A stretch of 11,048 nucleotides of DNA from Gammaproteobacteria bacterium (GCA_002691885.1 NZJB01000117.1:1-11048), one strand, 5' to 3'. Counted from the first letter of the stretch, positions 1 to 7,626 are shown. Program-made: numbers and translations. Notes: generated from the letters alone by a model not told the origin.

Positions 1-876
1 CGCCGTCGTGATCAGCTTATCGCGGGTTTCCTCGTCGGGTTCCTGCCACCCATCCGGCTGCCATCCCTGCGGGGGTAAGCGATAGGAGAATGCAGCAATT
101 AGCATAACCGCTAGATAAATCAGCCCAATCAGAATGAAAGCTTCGGCGACGCCCGTGGCGCCGCTGCCAACAACATAAACCCCCTCAGGGCTGGGCAGTG
201 TCATGTCGCGGGCCTCGGTGGCGCCGACAATCACGACTTCCCGCAGTACGCCGCCTACTTCAGAAAATCGTCGTCCGGCTTCGGTCACGAGTTCGACTTG
301 GGATTGTGTGCCGAGATATTCAGGGGCACGGTAGAACAGCCGAATAAAATATTCTTTCATCGGCGTGCCGATCATGGCGCCGCCGCCGAAACCCATAATT
401 GCCATGCCGGCTGCCATCCCACGCCGGTCCGGAAACCAGCGAATCAAAGTGCTCACGGGAGACACGTAGCCAAGTCCGAGACCGCAGCCGCCAATTACCC
501 CGTAGCCCAGATAGAGCAACCACAGCTGATGGGTCATGATGCCTGCCGCACCGACAAGATAGCCGCCGCCCCAGCAACAGGCTGAGACCACGCCAACCAT
601 TCGCGGACCGACCTGTTCCAGCCATTTGCCCGCGAATGCTGCTGCCAGACCCAGAAAAATGATGGCAACGGTAAACACCCAGACGACTTCACTCAGGCTC
701 CAGTCATCTCCGGCGCTGGTGACGACGCCATTTATTCGTGTGAGATGAGGGTTATAAATACTCCAGGCATACACCGAGCCGATGCATAGGTGGATGAGAA
801 TTGAGGCAACGGGGACGCGCCATCGATTATAGCCGGGTGCTGCAATGATTCGCTCTTTGGCCAGCAGTCCGGTCAT
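1..876 (-). CDS. OFA-family MFS transporter, C-terminal part beyond left edge
   Basis: This is the N-terminal 292 residues of a major facilitator of the oxalate/formate antiporter (OFA) family; the frame is open to the left edge without interruption. I place transmembrane segments at about residues 20-42, 62-82, 93-112, 118-140, 153-172 and 242-264. A degenerate MFS motif A (AGKWLEQVGPR, 82-92) lies between TM2 and TM3. The stretch from residue 130 to 168, with YVSPVSTLIRWFPDRRG and then MGFGGGAMIG, is the part most typical of OFA proteins. A soluble loop of about 65 residues separates TM5 from TM6, much longer than in OxlT. The ATG at 876 has AAGGA about nine bases upstream. The gene lies 81 bases downstream of the cytochrome c gene on the same strand, so it may export or import something linked to sulfite oxidation. 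OFA members carry organic anions. The substrate here is unknown, and formate/oxalate should not be assumed. Confidence 0.85.
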   Translation of the reverse strand, partial: MTGLLAKERIIAAPGYNRWRVPVASILIHLCIGSVYAWSIYNPHLTRINGVVTSAGDDWSLSEVVWVFTVAIIFLGLAAAFAGKWLEQVGPRMVGVVSACCWGGGYLVGAAGIMTHQLWLLYLGYGVIGGCGLGLGYVSPVSTLIRWFPDRRGMAAGMAIMGFGGGAMIGTPMKEYFIRLFYRAPEYLGTQSQVELVTEAGRRFSEVGGVLREVVIVGATEARDMTLPSPEGVYVVGSGATGVAEAFILIGLIYLAVMLIAAFSYRLPPQGWQPDGWQEPDEETRDKLITTA

Positions 877-922
877 AGGTCCGCTTCCTTGTGTTTACCG
901 CACTTTCGTTGTTGTTTCTGGC

Positions 923-952
923 AGCACTTACTGATCAGACCATAAGAGTGCT
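923..952 (-). other. Intercistronic inverted repeat between cytochrome c and transporter genes
   Basis: AGCACT (923-928) and AGTGCT (947-952) are perfect inverted copies. The 18-base loop contains the 8-base palindrome CTGATCAG (931-938). On the minus strand it sits just after the cytochrome c stop codon and about 45 bases before the transporter start. No T-run follows, so it does not look like an intrinsic terminator. It could be a processing or stabilising hairpin inside the operon, or chance. Confidence 0.25.
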
Positions 953-957
953 TGCGT

Positions 958-1494
958 TTATTGAATATGGCTTCGGTCAATGAAGCCTTCCGCATTGGGC
1001 ATGCGCACCTGAGGAAGTGTTTGCGCATTCATAATTTCGTCTTCTGCGACTAGGCCGTTGAGGTAAAGCACATAGGCCGCCACCTGATAAGTCTCTTCGT
1101 CGGTCAACGATTTTGGGGCATTGGCAGGCATAGCGCGGCGGATGAAATCAAACACAGTACTGGCGTAGGGCCAGTAACTCCCCACTGTCCGGAGCGGGGT
1201 CTCTGCCGATTGCATGTTGCCGCCAACCAGTACTGTGGCGTCGGAGTTACCCTCGCCATTGCTTCCGTGACAGAGTGCACAGCGGTTTTCAAAAATCGTT
1301 CTGCCTTGTTGCGCGGTACCGCTGCCGGCTGGAAAGCCAGTGCCGCTGGGTTCAGCGATCAAATTAAATTCCGCCAGACTAACTTCGGTGATGGCCTGGC
1401 CCAGCTTCACCTGCTCTTGTGCGGTGCTGACCAGCACCGCCGCGCTACAGGCGGCCAGAGTGCTTGCTTTCAGCATTCGTCTAAACGTATACAT
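958..1494 (-). CDS. Periplasmic single-haem cytochrome c, SoxD-like partner of the sulfite dehydrogenase
   Basis: This is a 178-residue class I cytochrome c and the likely electron acceptor for the SoxC-type subunit encoded just before it. The haem-binding motif CALCH is at residues 72-76. Met122 in RRAMP, followed by a helix rich in Tyr and Ala (134-148), is the probable sixth ligand. Both the RRAMP region and the C-terminal tail (RMPNAEGF, 164-171) resemble the haem domain of SoxD. Known SoxD proteins such as that of Paracoccus are dihaem and about twice as long, so this is a reduced, single-haem version. The N-terminus has a basic segment and a short hydrophobic stretch consistent with Sec export. 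LAAC at 13-16 resembles a lipobox, so membrane anchoring is possible but uncertain. The ATG lies inside the soxC 3' end (14-base overlap), with GAGGTGA just upstream, a clear case of translational coupling. Confidence 0.88.
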   Translation of the reverse strand: MYTFRRMLKASTLAACSAAVLVSTAQEQVKLGQAITEVSLAEFNLIAEPSGTGFPAGSGTAQQGRTIFENRCALCHGSNGEGNSDATVLVGGNMQSAETPLRTVGSYWPYASTVFDFIRRAMPANAPKSLTDEETYQVAAYVLYLNGLVAEDEIMNAQTLPQVRMPNAEGFIDRSHIQ

Positions 1495-2773
1495 TGGTCA
1501 CCTCGCCTGCGGTGTTCACTCCCCAGCTTTGAATACAGGGATTGTGATAGCGATTGATCGTCCCCTTTGCTGCAATCACTGCGTCGCGGGTCGGTTGCAC
1601 ATTGCCAGCACTGTCGGTTGCCCGACTCTGCAGCACAGCCGGAGCGCCGTTCCACCGCCATGGAATACTGAAACGCACTAGTGCTTTATCAAGCTGCTGA
1701 CTTTCGATGAGGGCGTCGCCCCAGGTTTGTCCGCCATCCGCGCTGACCTCGACGCGTCTGATACTGCCCGCGCCAGACCAGGCGATGCCGGTCACCCGAT
1801 AGATATCTCTTTGAGTCACACGCATTTGCCCCGAAGGTGAAGTGATCAGCGATTTAACATCCATAGGGAACGTGAACTGTAGGCTGGTGCGGTCCGGTAG
1901 CGTATCGGTGTATTTGCTGGTCTCATCACGGAACTGGAGTGGATTGCGGGTGACTTTGATCTGTGTCAACCATTTAACACTGGTATTGCCTTCCCAGCCA
2001 GGATTGAACAAGCGCATGGGATAGCCTTGTTCCGGGCGCACTGGCTCACCGTTCTGGAACAAGGCCAGCAGTGAATCGTCCATGGCTTTACCCAGCGGGA
2101 TGGACCTGCCCATACTGGCTGCATCCGCCCCCACTGCCGCGATCCAGCGCGCATCAGGCAGTAAGCCAGCCTCCTCTAGCAGGACAGACAAGGGAATCCC
2201 GGTCCATTCAGCGCAAGAGACTAAGCCATGAAGGCTTTGTGCCGTGCCATCCGGGTTGCCACCGTAGAGCAGGGCGCCACTGTTGCCTGAGCATTCCAGA
2301 AAATAGGTTTTGCTGACCATCTGATACTTAAGCAGGTCTTCGTAATCGAAAACCAGAGGTTGACGAACAAGTCCGTGTATCACGAGTTTATGACCAGCCG
2401 GATCAATTGCCGGAATACCTGCATGATGGCGTTCGAAATGCAGGCTGTTCGGTGTGATCGTTCCTTGCAGGTGCTGCAGGGGCGAACGGGATGCGCCTCC
2501 GCCTGGATAAAGCGGGTTGCCAAATCCTGACTGTCTTTCCAGTTGGGCATGAGCAGAACGGCTGCCGTACGGGCTGGTACCCGGCCCCGGAGCTTTCGAC
2601 CAGGCAGGGATTTCCAAATTAATTCCTGGCTCCTGCCCGATCACGGGCCGCGCCATGGCGAGTCCGGCACCACCGAGCGCGGCGCTTAACAGATGTCGCC
2701 GGCTAAGCAGACCATTGGCCGCGACCCTTTCTGGATCAAGTTCTATGTTCTGACCCTTGCTGGATTTCGTCAC
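1481..2773 (-). CDS. soxC: Sulfite dehydrogenase molybdopterin subunit, SoxC type
   Basis: This 430-residue protein of the sulfite oxidase family has the usual length for SoxC. It should oxidise sulfite, or a protein-bound sulfane in a full Sox system, in the periplasm and pass electrons to the cytochrome c encoded next. A twin-arginine signal (SRRHLLSAALGGAGLA, 24-39) indicates folded export with cofactor. The molybdenum ligand is Cys161 in FLECSGNSG. His/Arg residues of the pterin pocket appear in HFERHHAG (112-119), and PMRLFNPGWEGN (252-263) is the conserved stretch before the dimerisation domain, which spans about 285-415. The start is GTG at 2773, preceded by GAGGTGA in the intergenic DNA, the same ribosome-binding sequence used by the cytochrome gene. 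It begins 22 bases after the TPR gene stops. No soxAXYZB genes are visible, so a stand-alone sulfite dehydrogenase role fits better than full thiosulfate oxidation. SorA-like function is the alternative. Confidence 0.88.
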   Translation of the reverse strand: MTKSSKGQNIELDPERVAANGLLSRRHLLSAALGGAGLAMARPVIGQEPGINLEIPAWSKAPGPGTSPYGSRSAHAQLERQSGFGNPLYPGGGASRSPLQHLQGTITPNSLHFERHHAGIPAIDPAGHKLVIHGLVRQPLVFDYEDLLKYQMVSKTYFLECSGNSGALLYGGNPDGTAQSLHGLVSCAEWTGIPLSVLLEEAGLLPDARWIAAVGADAASMGRSIPLGKAMDDSLLALFQNGEPVRPEQGYPMRLFNPGWEGNTSVKWLTQIKVTRNPLQFRDETSKYTDTLPDRTSLQFTFPMDVKSLITSPSGQMRVTQRDIYRVTGIAWSGAGSIRRVEVSADGGQTWGDALIESQQLDKALVRFSIPWRWNGAPAVLQSRATDSAGNVQPTRDAVIAAKGTINRYHNPCIQSWGVNTAGEVTNVYV

Positions 2774-2795
2774 GAGGTCACCTCATTAGGTTCAT

Positions 2796-4391
2796 CTAGT
2801 TGATGGCAACAAACTGCTGGGCTTCCTGCACAAAGGGGTGCGCTTCGTCGCGTCGGATGGTTAGCAGCTCTTCATATAGTTCATTGGCCCTGCCGCTGTT
2901 GCCCGCCGCAGCGTGCGCTCTGGCCGCACCCAGCAGAGACAGAGGGCGGTTTGGCAAGCGTTGGAGAGAGGTTTCGAAAAGGGCAGCGGCATCATCGGCG
3001 AAACCGAAAGCCAGATTAATCTCTCCGGCAAGTTCATGAATGGGTTTCAAGGGAGTCGCTGCTCCGTTGGGAAGTCGCCCGGCTTCTCTCACTGCGATCG
3101 CATCTTTTAGAAGTTCAATCGCCTCCTGTTGGGTTGGCAGACCATCTGTTGTCAACCCTTCGAGCAACAGCTCCTCTGCCTGTTTTGCCTTGAGCAGTGC
3201 GGTGACCTCGGCATAGATGATCTTGAGCCCAGTGTTGCCAGGGCTGTCCGAGGAGAGGCTGTTGATGCGAGCTGCCGTCCTTTCGGCGAGATTCAGATCG
3301 CCCAGATGAGCGGCGCTCAACCCGAGGGCAAGGAGCTCATCTGCGCTGAGTTCGTCAGAGAGTGTCGTTATTTGCCATTGCTGCGTTTCAATCACATGTC
3401 GAGCGCGCATGGTTTTCAGAGTCGCGTAGGAACGACCGTCACCTGGATTTTCTTTGAGGGTCTGTTCCGCGCGCTCGATCCAGAGTTCAGAACGGTCAAC
3501 ATTGCCGAGCTGAAGATCACCGTACTGCCCCCAGTCCCCAGAGTGGTTCTGATCGCCGACCCGGTCACCCGGTTGCCAGAGATCGTGCGCCGCTTGCCAG
3601 GCTGACTCATTCCACATCGACACTTCCTCCCACATGCCGTGCTGAATAAATATATGCGAAGGCATGTGCCGGGCATGGGAGACTGCGGGTGCGATATCCC
3701 GATATTTCTGTGCTGCCTCGAGCGCGATTGGTGCATGGAGCGGATCGTCAAAAGCGTGAATAACGTAGTGGGCAGCGCCGGGGTGGTTGTCGTTCTCTTT
3801 GAACAGCTCTAGTGCCAGAGAGCCCGCGTACATGTTTATTCGCTCGCGGCTGTCGCCTGAATGACCCGCCGCGGCCAGCAAAGAAGCGGTATAGAAGGCC
3901 TTGACCTCATAATCCTCCGGATGCTGGTCAAACACCGATTTCATGGCTTCCATCCAGGCGATACGTCGCTCCGGCATACCGCCCGGCGTCAGGGCATAGG
4001 CCTCAGCGGCCTGCAGGAACCCTTTTTCTTTGTCGTTCTGAGCTTTGGCTGCGCGTAGCGCAGGGGTCGGAGCCAGTTTCATCAGCGCCTGGCCCGGGCC
4101 CTCGCTCGAGGCGCCGAAAAAGGGGTGCTGGTAGGTAAACGCTTCGCCCCAGTACGCCATTACGAAGTCTGGGTCATGCTGTTGGGCCTCGCGAAAAGCT
4201 TCCTGAGCCTGCGTCATACCAAAGCTATGCAGATAGCCAACTCCGGCGAGAAAGGCCTCCTGTGCCTCGGCGCTCGCCGTGGTGGTCGGAAAGTCATAGG
4301 TTCCAATGAGACTCAAGTCGGTGGTCTGGGCTTGGGTTAATGTCGAGAAAAAAAGCAAAAAAACCAGGGCATTGAAGCAGCGGAGAGACAT
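2796..4391 (-). CDS. Secreted tetratricopeptide-repeat protein with histidine-rich central motifs
   Basis: This is a 531-residue protein of unknown specific function. Residues 1-21 form a Sec signal peptide (hydrophobic ALVFLLFFSTL, probable cut after TQA), so it should be periplasmic. Helical repeats of TPR character can be seen at about 44-75 (AFLAGVGYLHSFGMTQAQEA then FREA), 165-200, 222-270, 350-380 and 455-510 near the C-terminus. The centre holds two striking histidine-rich stretches: HPGAAHYVIHAFD (203-215) and SHARHMPSHIFIQHG (238-252). Their regular spacing and conserved look suggest a metal site or catalytic pocket, not merely a scaffold; this is inference. The ATG at 4391 has AGAGGT six bases upstream. 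It is the first gene of the cluster, 22 bases ahead of soxC, so it may help assemble or scaffold the dehydrogenase or act on a related substrate. Nothing shown here proves that link. Confidence 0.8.
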   Translation of the reverse strand: MSLRCFNALVFLLFFSTLTQAQTTDLSLIGTYDFPTTTASAEAQEAFLAGVGYLHSFGMTQAQEAFREAQQHDPDFVMAYWGEAFTYQHPFFGASSEGPGQALMKLAPTPALRAAKAQNDKEKGFLQAAEAYALTPGGMPERRIAWMEAMKSVFDQHPEDYEVKAFYTASLLAAAGHSGDSRERINMYAGSLALELFKENDNHPGAAHYVIHAFDDPLHAPIALEAAQKYRDIAPAVSHARHMPSHIFIQHGMWEEVSMWNESAWQAAHDLWQPGDRVGDQNHSGDWGQYGDLQLGNVDRSELWIERAEQTLKENPGDGRSYATLKTMRARHVIETQQWQITTLSDELSADELLALGLSAAHLGDLNLAERTAARINSLSSDSPGNTGLKIIYAEVTALLKAKQAEELLLEGLTTDGLPTQQEAIELLKDAIAVREAGRLPNGAATPLKPIHELAGEINLAFGFADDAAALFETSLQRLPNRPLSLLGAARAHAAAGNSGRANELYEELLTIRRDEAHPFVQEAQQFVAIN

Positions 4392-4419
4392 ATCTGGACC
4401 TCTTTTAGGGTTCCTGTCC

Positions 4420-4434
4420 CGCGCGACTCGCGCG
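4420..4434 (-). other. Short GC hairpin in the leader of the TPR-soxC operon
   Basis: CGCGCG (4420-4425) and CGCGCG (4429-4434) are separated by only three bases. In RNA they would form a six-pair all-GC hairpin about 28 bases before the TPR start codon. It lies between the candidate promoter and the ribosome-binding site. It might affect transcript stability or translation. The function is unproven. Confidence 0.3.
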
Positions 4435-4447
4435 CCTTGGACTTATG

Positions 4448-4481
4448 ATGAGAATGTCAGACTGTCAGAGTGCCAACTCTG
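4448..4481 (-). promoter_or_regulatory. Candidate sigma-70 promoter with overlapping dyad for the TPR-soxC operon
   Basis: Read on the minus strand, TTGGCA (4476-4471) matches five of six bases of the -35 consensus. It is followed after exactly 17 bases by TCTCAT (4453-4448), four of six for the -10 box. The start of transcription would fall about 50 bases before the TPR start codon. A perfect six-base inverted repeat, CAGAGT (4466-4471) and ACTCTG (4476-4481), straddles the -35 box with a four-base centre, a plausible operator. The -10 is weak and the dyad could instead be a short hairpin downstream of the glutathione transferase gene. Confidence 0.3.
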
Positions 4482-4566
4482 CCGACTGATTGCAAATTCT
4501 CCTCAACCGTCACGGCCGAATCAGGATAAAGCACCTCACTCGCTGTGTGAAAGCTTCCGATGTCGC

Positions 4567-5184
4567 TCAGATATCATGGAAAGGCAGGATTTTTGCCACC
4601 GCTGCTCGCTCACGCATTCTGCGATTGTGATCGGCGATGTTGGGAAAATCCCTGATGTCTACCCCATCTCCTTCGAGCCAGTTGCTGATGGTGAACAAAT
4701 AGGGGTCAGCGAGGGAGTAGGACTGCCCCATCACCCAGGGACCCTGAAAGAAGTCGTCAGCGATCAACTGAAAACACGCTCGCATGGTGTGCGGAACTTT
4801 CCGCTGCATCGCCTCTAGGGCGTTTTCACCATCGGCCCATCTCTCGCCTCTGACTCGGTGTGCGTGGGCAACGTGGACAGTTGCACACAGATACGCGTTG
4901 AATTCTTGAAGCTTGGCCAGTTGGAAAGCATCTTTCCACGGCGCCAGGTCTGCGTCAGGATAACGTTGTGCAAGATAGAGCAGAATAGCTGGCGTTTCGG
5001 TGATTATCCCTTTTTCTGTGACAAGGGCCGGTACGCGCCCTTTAGGATTAATGCCTAGATAAGTGTCGCTCCTCTGCTCACCGGTCGAAAAATCTAATAC
5101 CCGAGTTTCATAGTCTACCCCGACCTCTTCCAGCGTGATGTGAGAAGCGACAGCGACGGTTCTGGGTGCTAAATAGAAGATCAT
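4567..5184 (-). CDS. Glutathione S-transferase, beta-class-like, lacking the catalytic cysteine
   Basis: This 205-residue protein is a cytosolic glutathione transferase of normal length. The N-terminal thioredoxin fold (1-80) has the glutathione site: NPKGRVPAL (46-54, cis-Pro at 53) and the turn ITETPAILLYLA (61-72). The helical C-terminal domain (88-205) contains the N-capping box SYSLADPYLF (155-164). It resembles E. coli GstA in SHITL (14-18) and in His104, which lines up with GstA His106. However, the position of the beta-class catalytic Cys10 is occupied by Val10 in APRTVAVASH; Thr9 is the nearest hydroxyl. It could therefore have a different mechanism or a binding or isomerase role. 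The start ATG has GAGG eight bases upstream. It is transcribed in the same direction as the TPR operon but is separated from it by 175 bases, so it is probably its own unit. Confidence 0.9.
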   Translation of the reverse strand: MIFYLAPRTVAVASHITLEEVGVDYETRVLDFSTGEQRSDTYLGINPKGRVPALVTEKGIITETPAILLYLAQRYPDADLAPWKDAFQLAKLQEFNAYLCATVHVAHAHRVRGERWADGENALEAMQRKVPHTMRACFQLIADDFFQGPWVMGQSYSLADPYLFTISNWLEGDGVDIRDFPNIADHNRRMRERAAVAKILPFHDI

Positions 5185-5365
5185 AAGGCTTGCCTCGTCA
5201 GACTTGTTTCATGATTTACTTTTGTAAAAATATCGTTCGAAAAGCGCGAGCGCGGCATCGTGTCACTCGGTCTCTGGCAGCCCTATCCCGACTGTGTTCA
5301 GCCCGATTCTGCGAGACAGAGGCTGTTCGCGCCTACACCACGACAGGTAAATCAGCAGCACAACG

Positions 5366-5401
5366 AGCCAAGGCCAGACAGTCATGCTGGATTCCTTGGC
5401 T
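5366..5401. other. Gene-free stretch 5185-5439 and its hairpin
   Basis: The spacer between the peptidase stop and the glutathione transferase start contains no convincing gene. It holds a two-part hairpin: AGCCAAGG (5366-5373) pairs with CCTTGGCT (5394-5401), and just inside, CCAG (5374-5377) pairs with CTGG (5387-5390) around a nine-base loop, leaving a three-base bulge (ATT). It lies 39 bases past the peptidase stop on the minus strand. No T-run follows on either strand, so it is not a standard intrinsic terminator, though it could protect the 3' end of the peptidase mRNA. An A/T-rich patch at about 5215-5235 may carry the glutathione transferase promoter, but I see no clear boxes. Confidence 0.35.
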
Positions 5402-5439
5402 GCTCAGAGCCTAGTATGACTGAACGTTACACCGGTGAC

Positions 5440-7626
5440 TCAGTCGCTCAGCTGCTGCAGCAGGTAAACTACTTCCATGGCCTGAGTCACTGCCAGTTGT
5501 CTCAGATTGGCGCCGCCGCCGTGACCACCCTCGGCATTTTCGAAATAGATTAGCTCATGCCCCTGTTCCTGCATTCGCGCAGCCATTTTGCGCGCGTGCC
5601 CTGGATGTACCCGATCATCTTTGGGATTTGTCCATAAAAATATCTCGGGATAATCAACGCCAGCTTGCACGTTCTGGTAGGGCGAATATTCAGAGATAAA
5701 AGCGTGGTGTTCCGGTATGTCGGGGTTGCCGTATTCCGCGGTCCAGCTCGCACCCGCCAGCAACAGATGGTATCGCAGCATGTCAATTAAGGGCACTGAG
5801 CTGATGACCGCATTAAACAAATCGGGCCGCTGTACCATTGTTGCTGTCACCAGCAGCCCACCATTACTGCCACCACTGATGCCGAGATGGTTCGGGCTTG
5901 TCAGGTTTTTTGCAATCAGGTCTTCAGCCACAGAGATGAAGTCGTCGAACACGCGCTGTCGATTTTCAAGCAGTGCGCTCTGATGCCATTGAGGGCCATA
6001 TTCGCCACCACCGCGGATATTCGCCAGTACATAGGCGCCGCCCCTAGTCAGCCAGGCCTGGCTTTGGGCAGACATGTAGGTGGGTGTCCGGGACAGCTCA
6101 AATCCTCCATAGGCCGTAAGTCGTGTTGGCGTTGTGCCGGTCATCGGAGTGTTGCGGCTGCGCACTAGGTAGTAAGGAATCGCGGTCCCATCTGCGCTCT
6201 CGGCAAAGTGCTGCTCGACGACAAAAGGTGCGGCATCGAATTGTGGTGACAAAGCCTTGGCCGTGAGGGGAGGTTCATCATCACGGATGAGGTATAGCGT
6301 GGAAGGGGTCAGGAAGCTTTGGTAATTCACCATCAGGGTGTCACTGAAAGGGTCTGCGCTCACGAGCCGGATTGCGCCATTCTCAGGCAGCTGAATGCCG
6401 GTTTTTTCCCAGTTGCCGTCCTCTGATGGTCTTATTCTCAAGAGTGTGCCGGACACATCTTTTAGAGCGGCGACATAGATTGAGCCACGGGTAATGGCCA
6501 CCGACGTAATGGCGTCAAGCTGCGCCTCGGCGAGAGGATTCAACAATATGTTGACGCCTGTCGCGCTGCCGCTGTTGACGCTGTCTGCAAGATCCATGGC
6601 AATCAGGCTGCCAGCGGGGTAGGTGCGGCCGTTTGGTGACCAGTCGCTGCGCATCAGCGCGATCAGTTTGTCGCCAAATACGCCTTGCAGGTTTGCATCG
6701 ATGGGGAAGGGAATTTCCGCTAGAGTTTGCTGAGGCGTAATCAGCCAGATTTGCTCGGTGAAGAAATCCGGCCGACGGGTGACAAAACTGTACAATGATC
6801 CCCCGTCCTCGACAGTATTCACGCCAACGCTCATATCTTGCGAATCAACCTCAATGATCTGCTCCGCATCGTTTATGTTGGTTCCTCGGCGCCAGACTCT
6901 CAGGGTTCTCGCATAGCCGGAACTAGTTAGTGAGTCTTCGCCAAAATCGGTGCCGATGAGCAGTGTGTCAGCATCGAGCCAGTCGACATTGCTCTTTGAT
7001 TCAGCGACGGTAAATCCGCCATCGACGAAATTTTTCTCGTCAAGATCGAACTCTCTCAGGACAACTGCGTCTTTGCCGCCATCACTCAGGCGTAACAAGC
7101 AGCGAGTTGGATTATTGGGAAGGCAGCTTCGTCCCTTGTAAACCCAGTTGGCGTTTTCCACTGTGGCGAGCGAATCGATATCAATAACGGTTTCCCACTG
7201 CGGATCGTCGCTGACATAGCTTGCAAGACTGGTGCGTCGCAGCAGGCCGCGGATATGGCTGTCGTCTTGCCAAAAATTGTAGACCTGACCGTCAATAAGA
7301 TCAGGTGTGGGGATACGATCGTCTGATGTAAGCAGACTTTGTATCTCGTCACGCACTGATTCGAATCTGGTATCACCCTGTAGCCGCGGAACGGAGAGCG
7401 CGTTTTGCTCAGCTGCCCAAGCAGCGGCTTCGGTGCCGTTGACTTCTTCCAGCCAGATGTATGGATCATCAATCCCCGTTGCGGTGCTTGCTCCGTGCAA
7501 CTCGGTAATCTCCGAGTTCTCAGTCAGCTCCGATGTGGTTTCCTCAGGCGATCCACAGGCCGCGAGAGCGGCTATCAACAAGCCGCTCAGAATCATCAAT
7601 CTCGCATTCACATTCGATTCCCCCAT
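5440..7626 (-). CDS. Prolyl oligopeptidase family (S9) serine peptidase, predicted lipoprotein
   Basis: This 728-residue protein of the S9A prolyl oligopeptidase family would cleave short peptides, typically after proline, outside the cytoplasm. The N-terminus is a lipoprotein signal with lipobox LAAC (21-24, Cys24), followed by an acidic Ser/Thr/Glu-rich linker (26-50). DDPYIWLEEVNG (53-64) is the usual family opening. The beta-propeller gate spans about 100-450 and the alpha/beta-hydrolase domain about 470-728. The catalytic triad is visible: Ser587 in GISGGSNGG, Asp670 or Asp671 in KDDRVHPGH, and His702 in EGGHGGG. NIRGGGEYG (536-544) is another family signature. The ATG at 7626 has GAGGGGA eight bases upstream, better than the internal Met11. 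It stands alone, divergent from the btuB leader. Its exact peptide preference cannot be read from the sequence. It might feed a peptide-scavenging lifestyle. Confidence 0.93.
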   Translation of the reverse strand: MGESNVNARLMILSGLLIAALAACGSPEETTSELTENSEITELHGASTATGIDDPYIWLEEVNGTEAAAWAAEQNALSVPRLQGDTRFESVRDEIQSLLTSDDRIPTPDLIDGQVYNFWQDDSHIRGLLRRTSLASYVSDDPQWETVIDIDSLATVENANWVYKGRSCLPNNPTRCLLRLSDGGKDAVVLREFDLDEKNFVDGGFTVAESKSNVDWLDADTLLIGTDFGEDSLTSSGYARTLRVWRRGTNINDAEQIIEVDSQDMSVGVNTVEDGGSLYSFVTRRPDFFTEQIWLITPQQTLAEIPFPIDANLQGVFGDKLIALMRSDWSPNGRTYPAGSLIAMDLADSVNSGSATGVNILLNPLAEAQLDAITSVAITRGSIYVAALKDVSGTLLRIRPSEDGNWEKTGIQLPENGAIRLVSADPFSDTLMVNYQSFLTPSTLYLIRDDEPPLTAKALSPQFDAAPFVVEQHFAESADGTAIPYYLVRSRNTPMTGTTPTRLTAYGGFELSRTPTYMSAQSQAWLTRGGAYVLANIRGGGEYGPQWHQSALLENRQRVFDDFISVAEDLIAKNLTSPNHLGISGGSNGGLLVTATMVQRPDLFNAVISSVPLIDMLRYHLLLAGASWTAEYGNPDIPEHHAFISEYSPYQNVQAGVDYPEIFLWTNPKDDRVHPGHARKMAARMQEQGHELIYFENAEGGHGGGANLRQLAVTQAMEVVYLLQQLSD

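Noticed and set aside
320..625. Minus-strand 101-codon frame inside the transporter gene
   Set aside because: It is out of frame with the transporter, whose hydrophobic segments and OFA motifs are continuous over the same bases.
3129..3605. Plus-strand 158-codon frame opposite the TPR gene
   Set aside because: It is antisense to a gene with a signal peptide and repeat structure, and has no family features.
5260..5553. Plus-strand reading frame of 97 codons over the peptidase 3' end and spacer
   Set aside because: It has no recognisable domain, runs antisense into the well-supported peptidase gene and shows no good ribosome-binding site.
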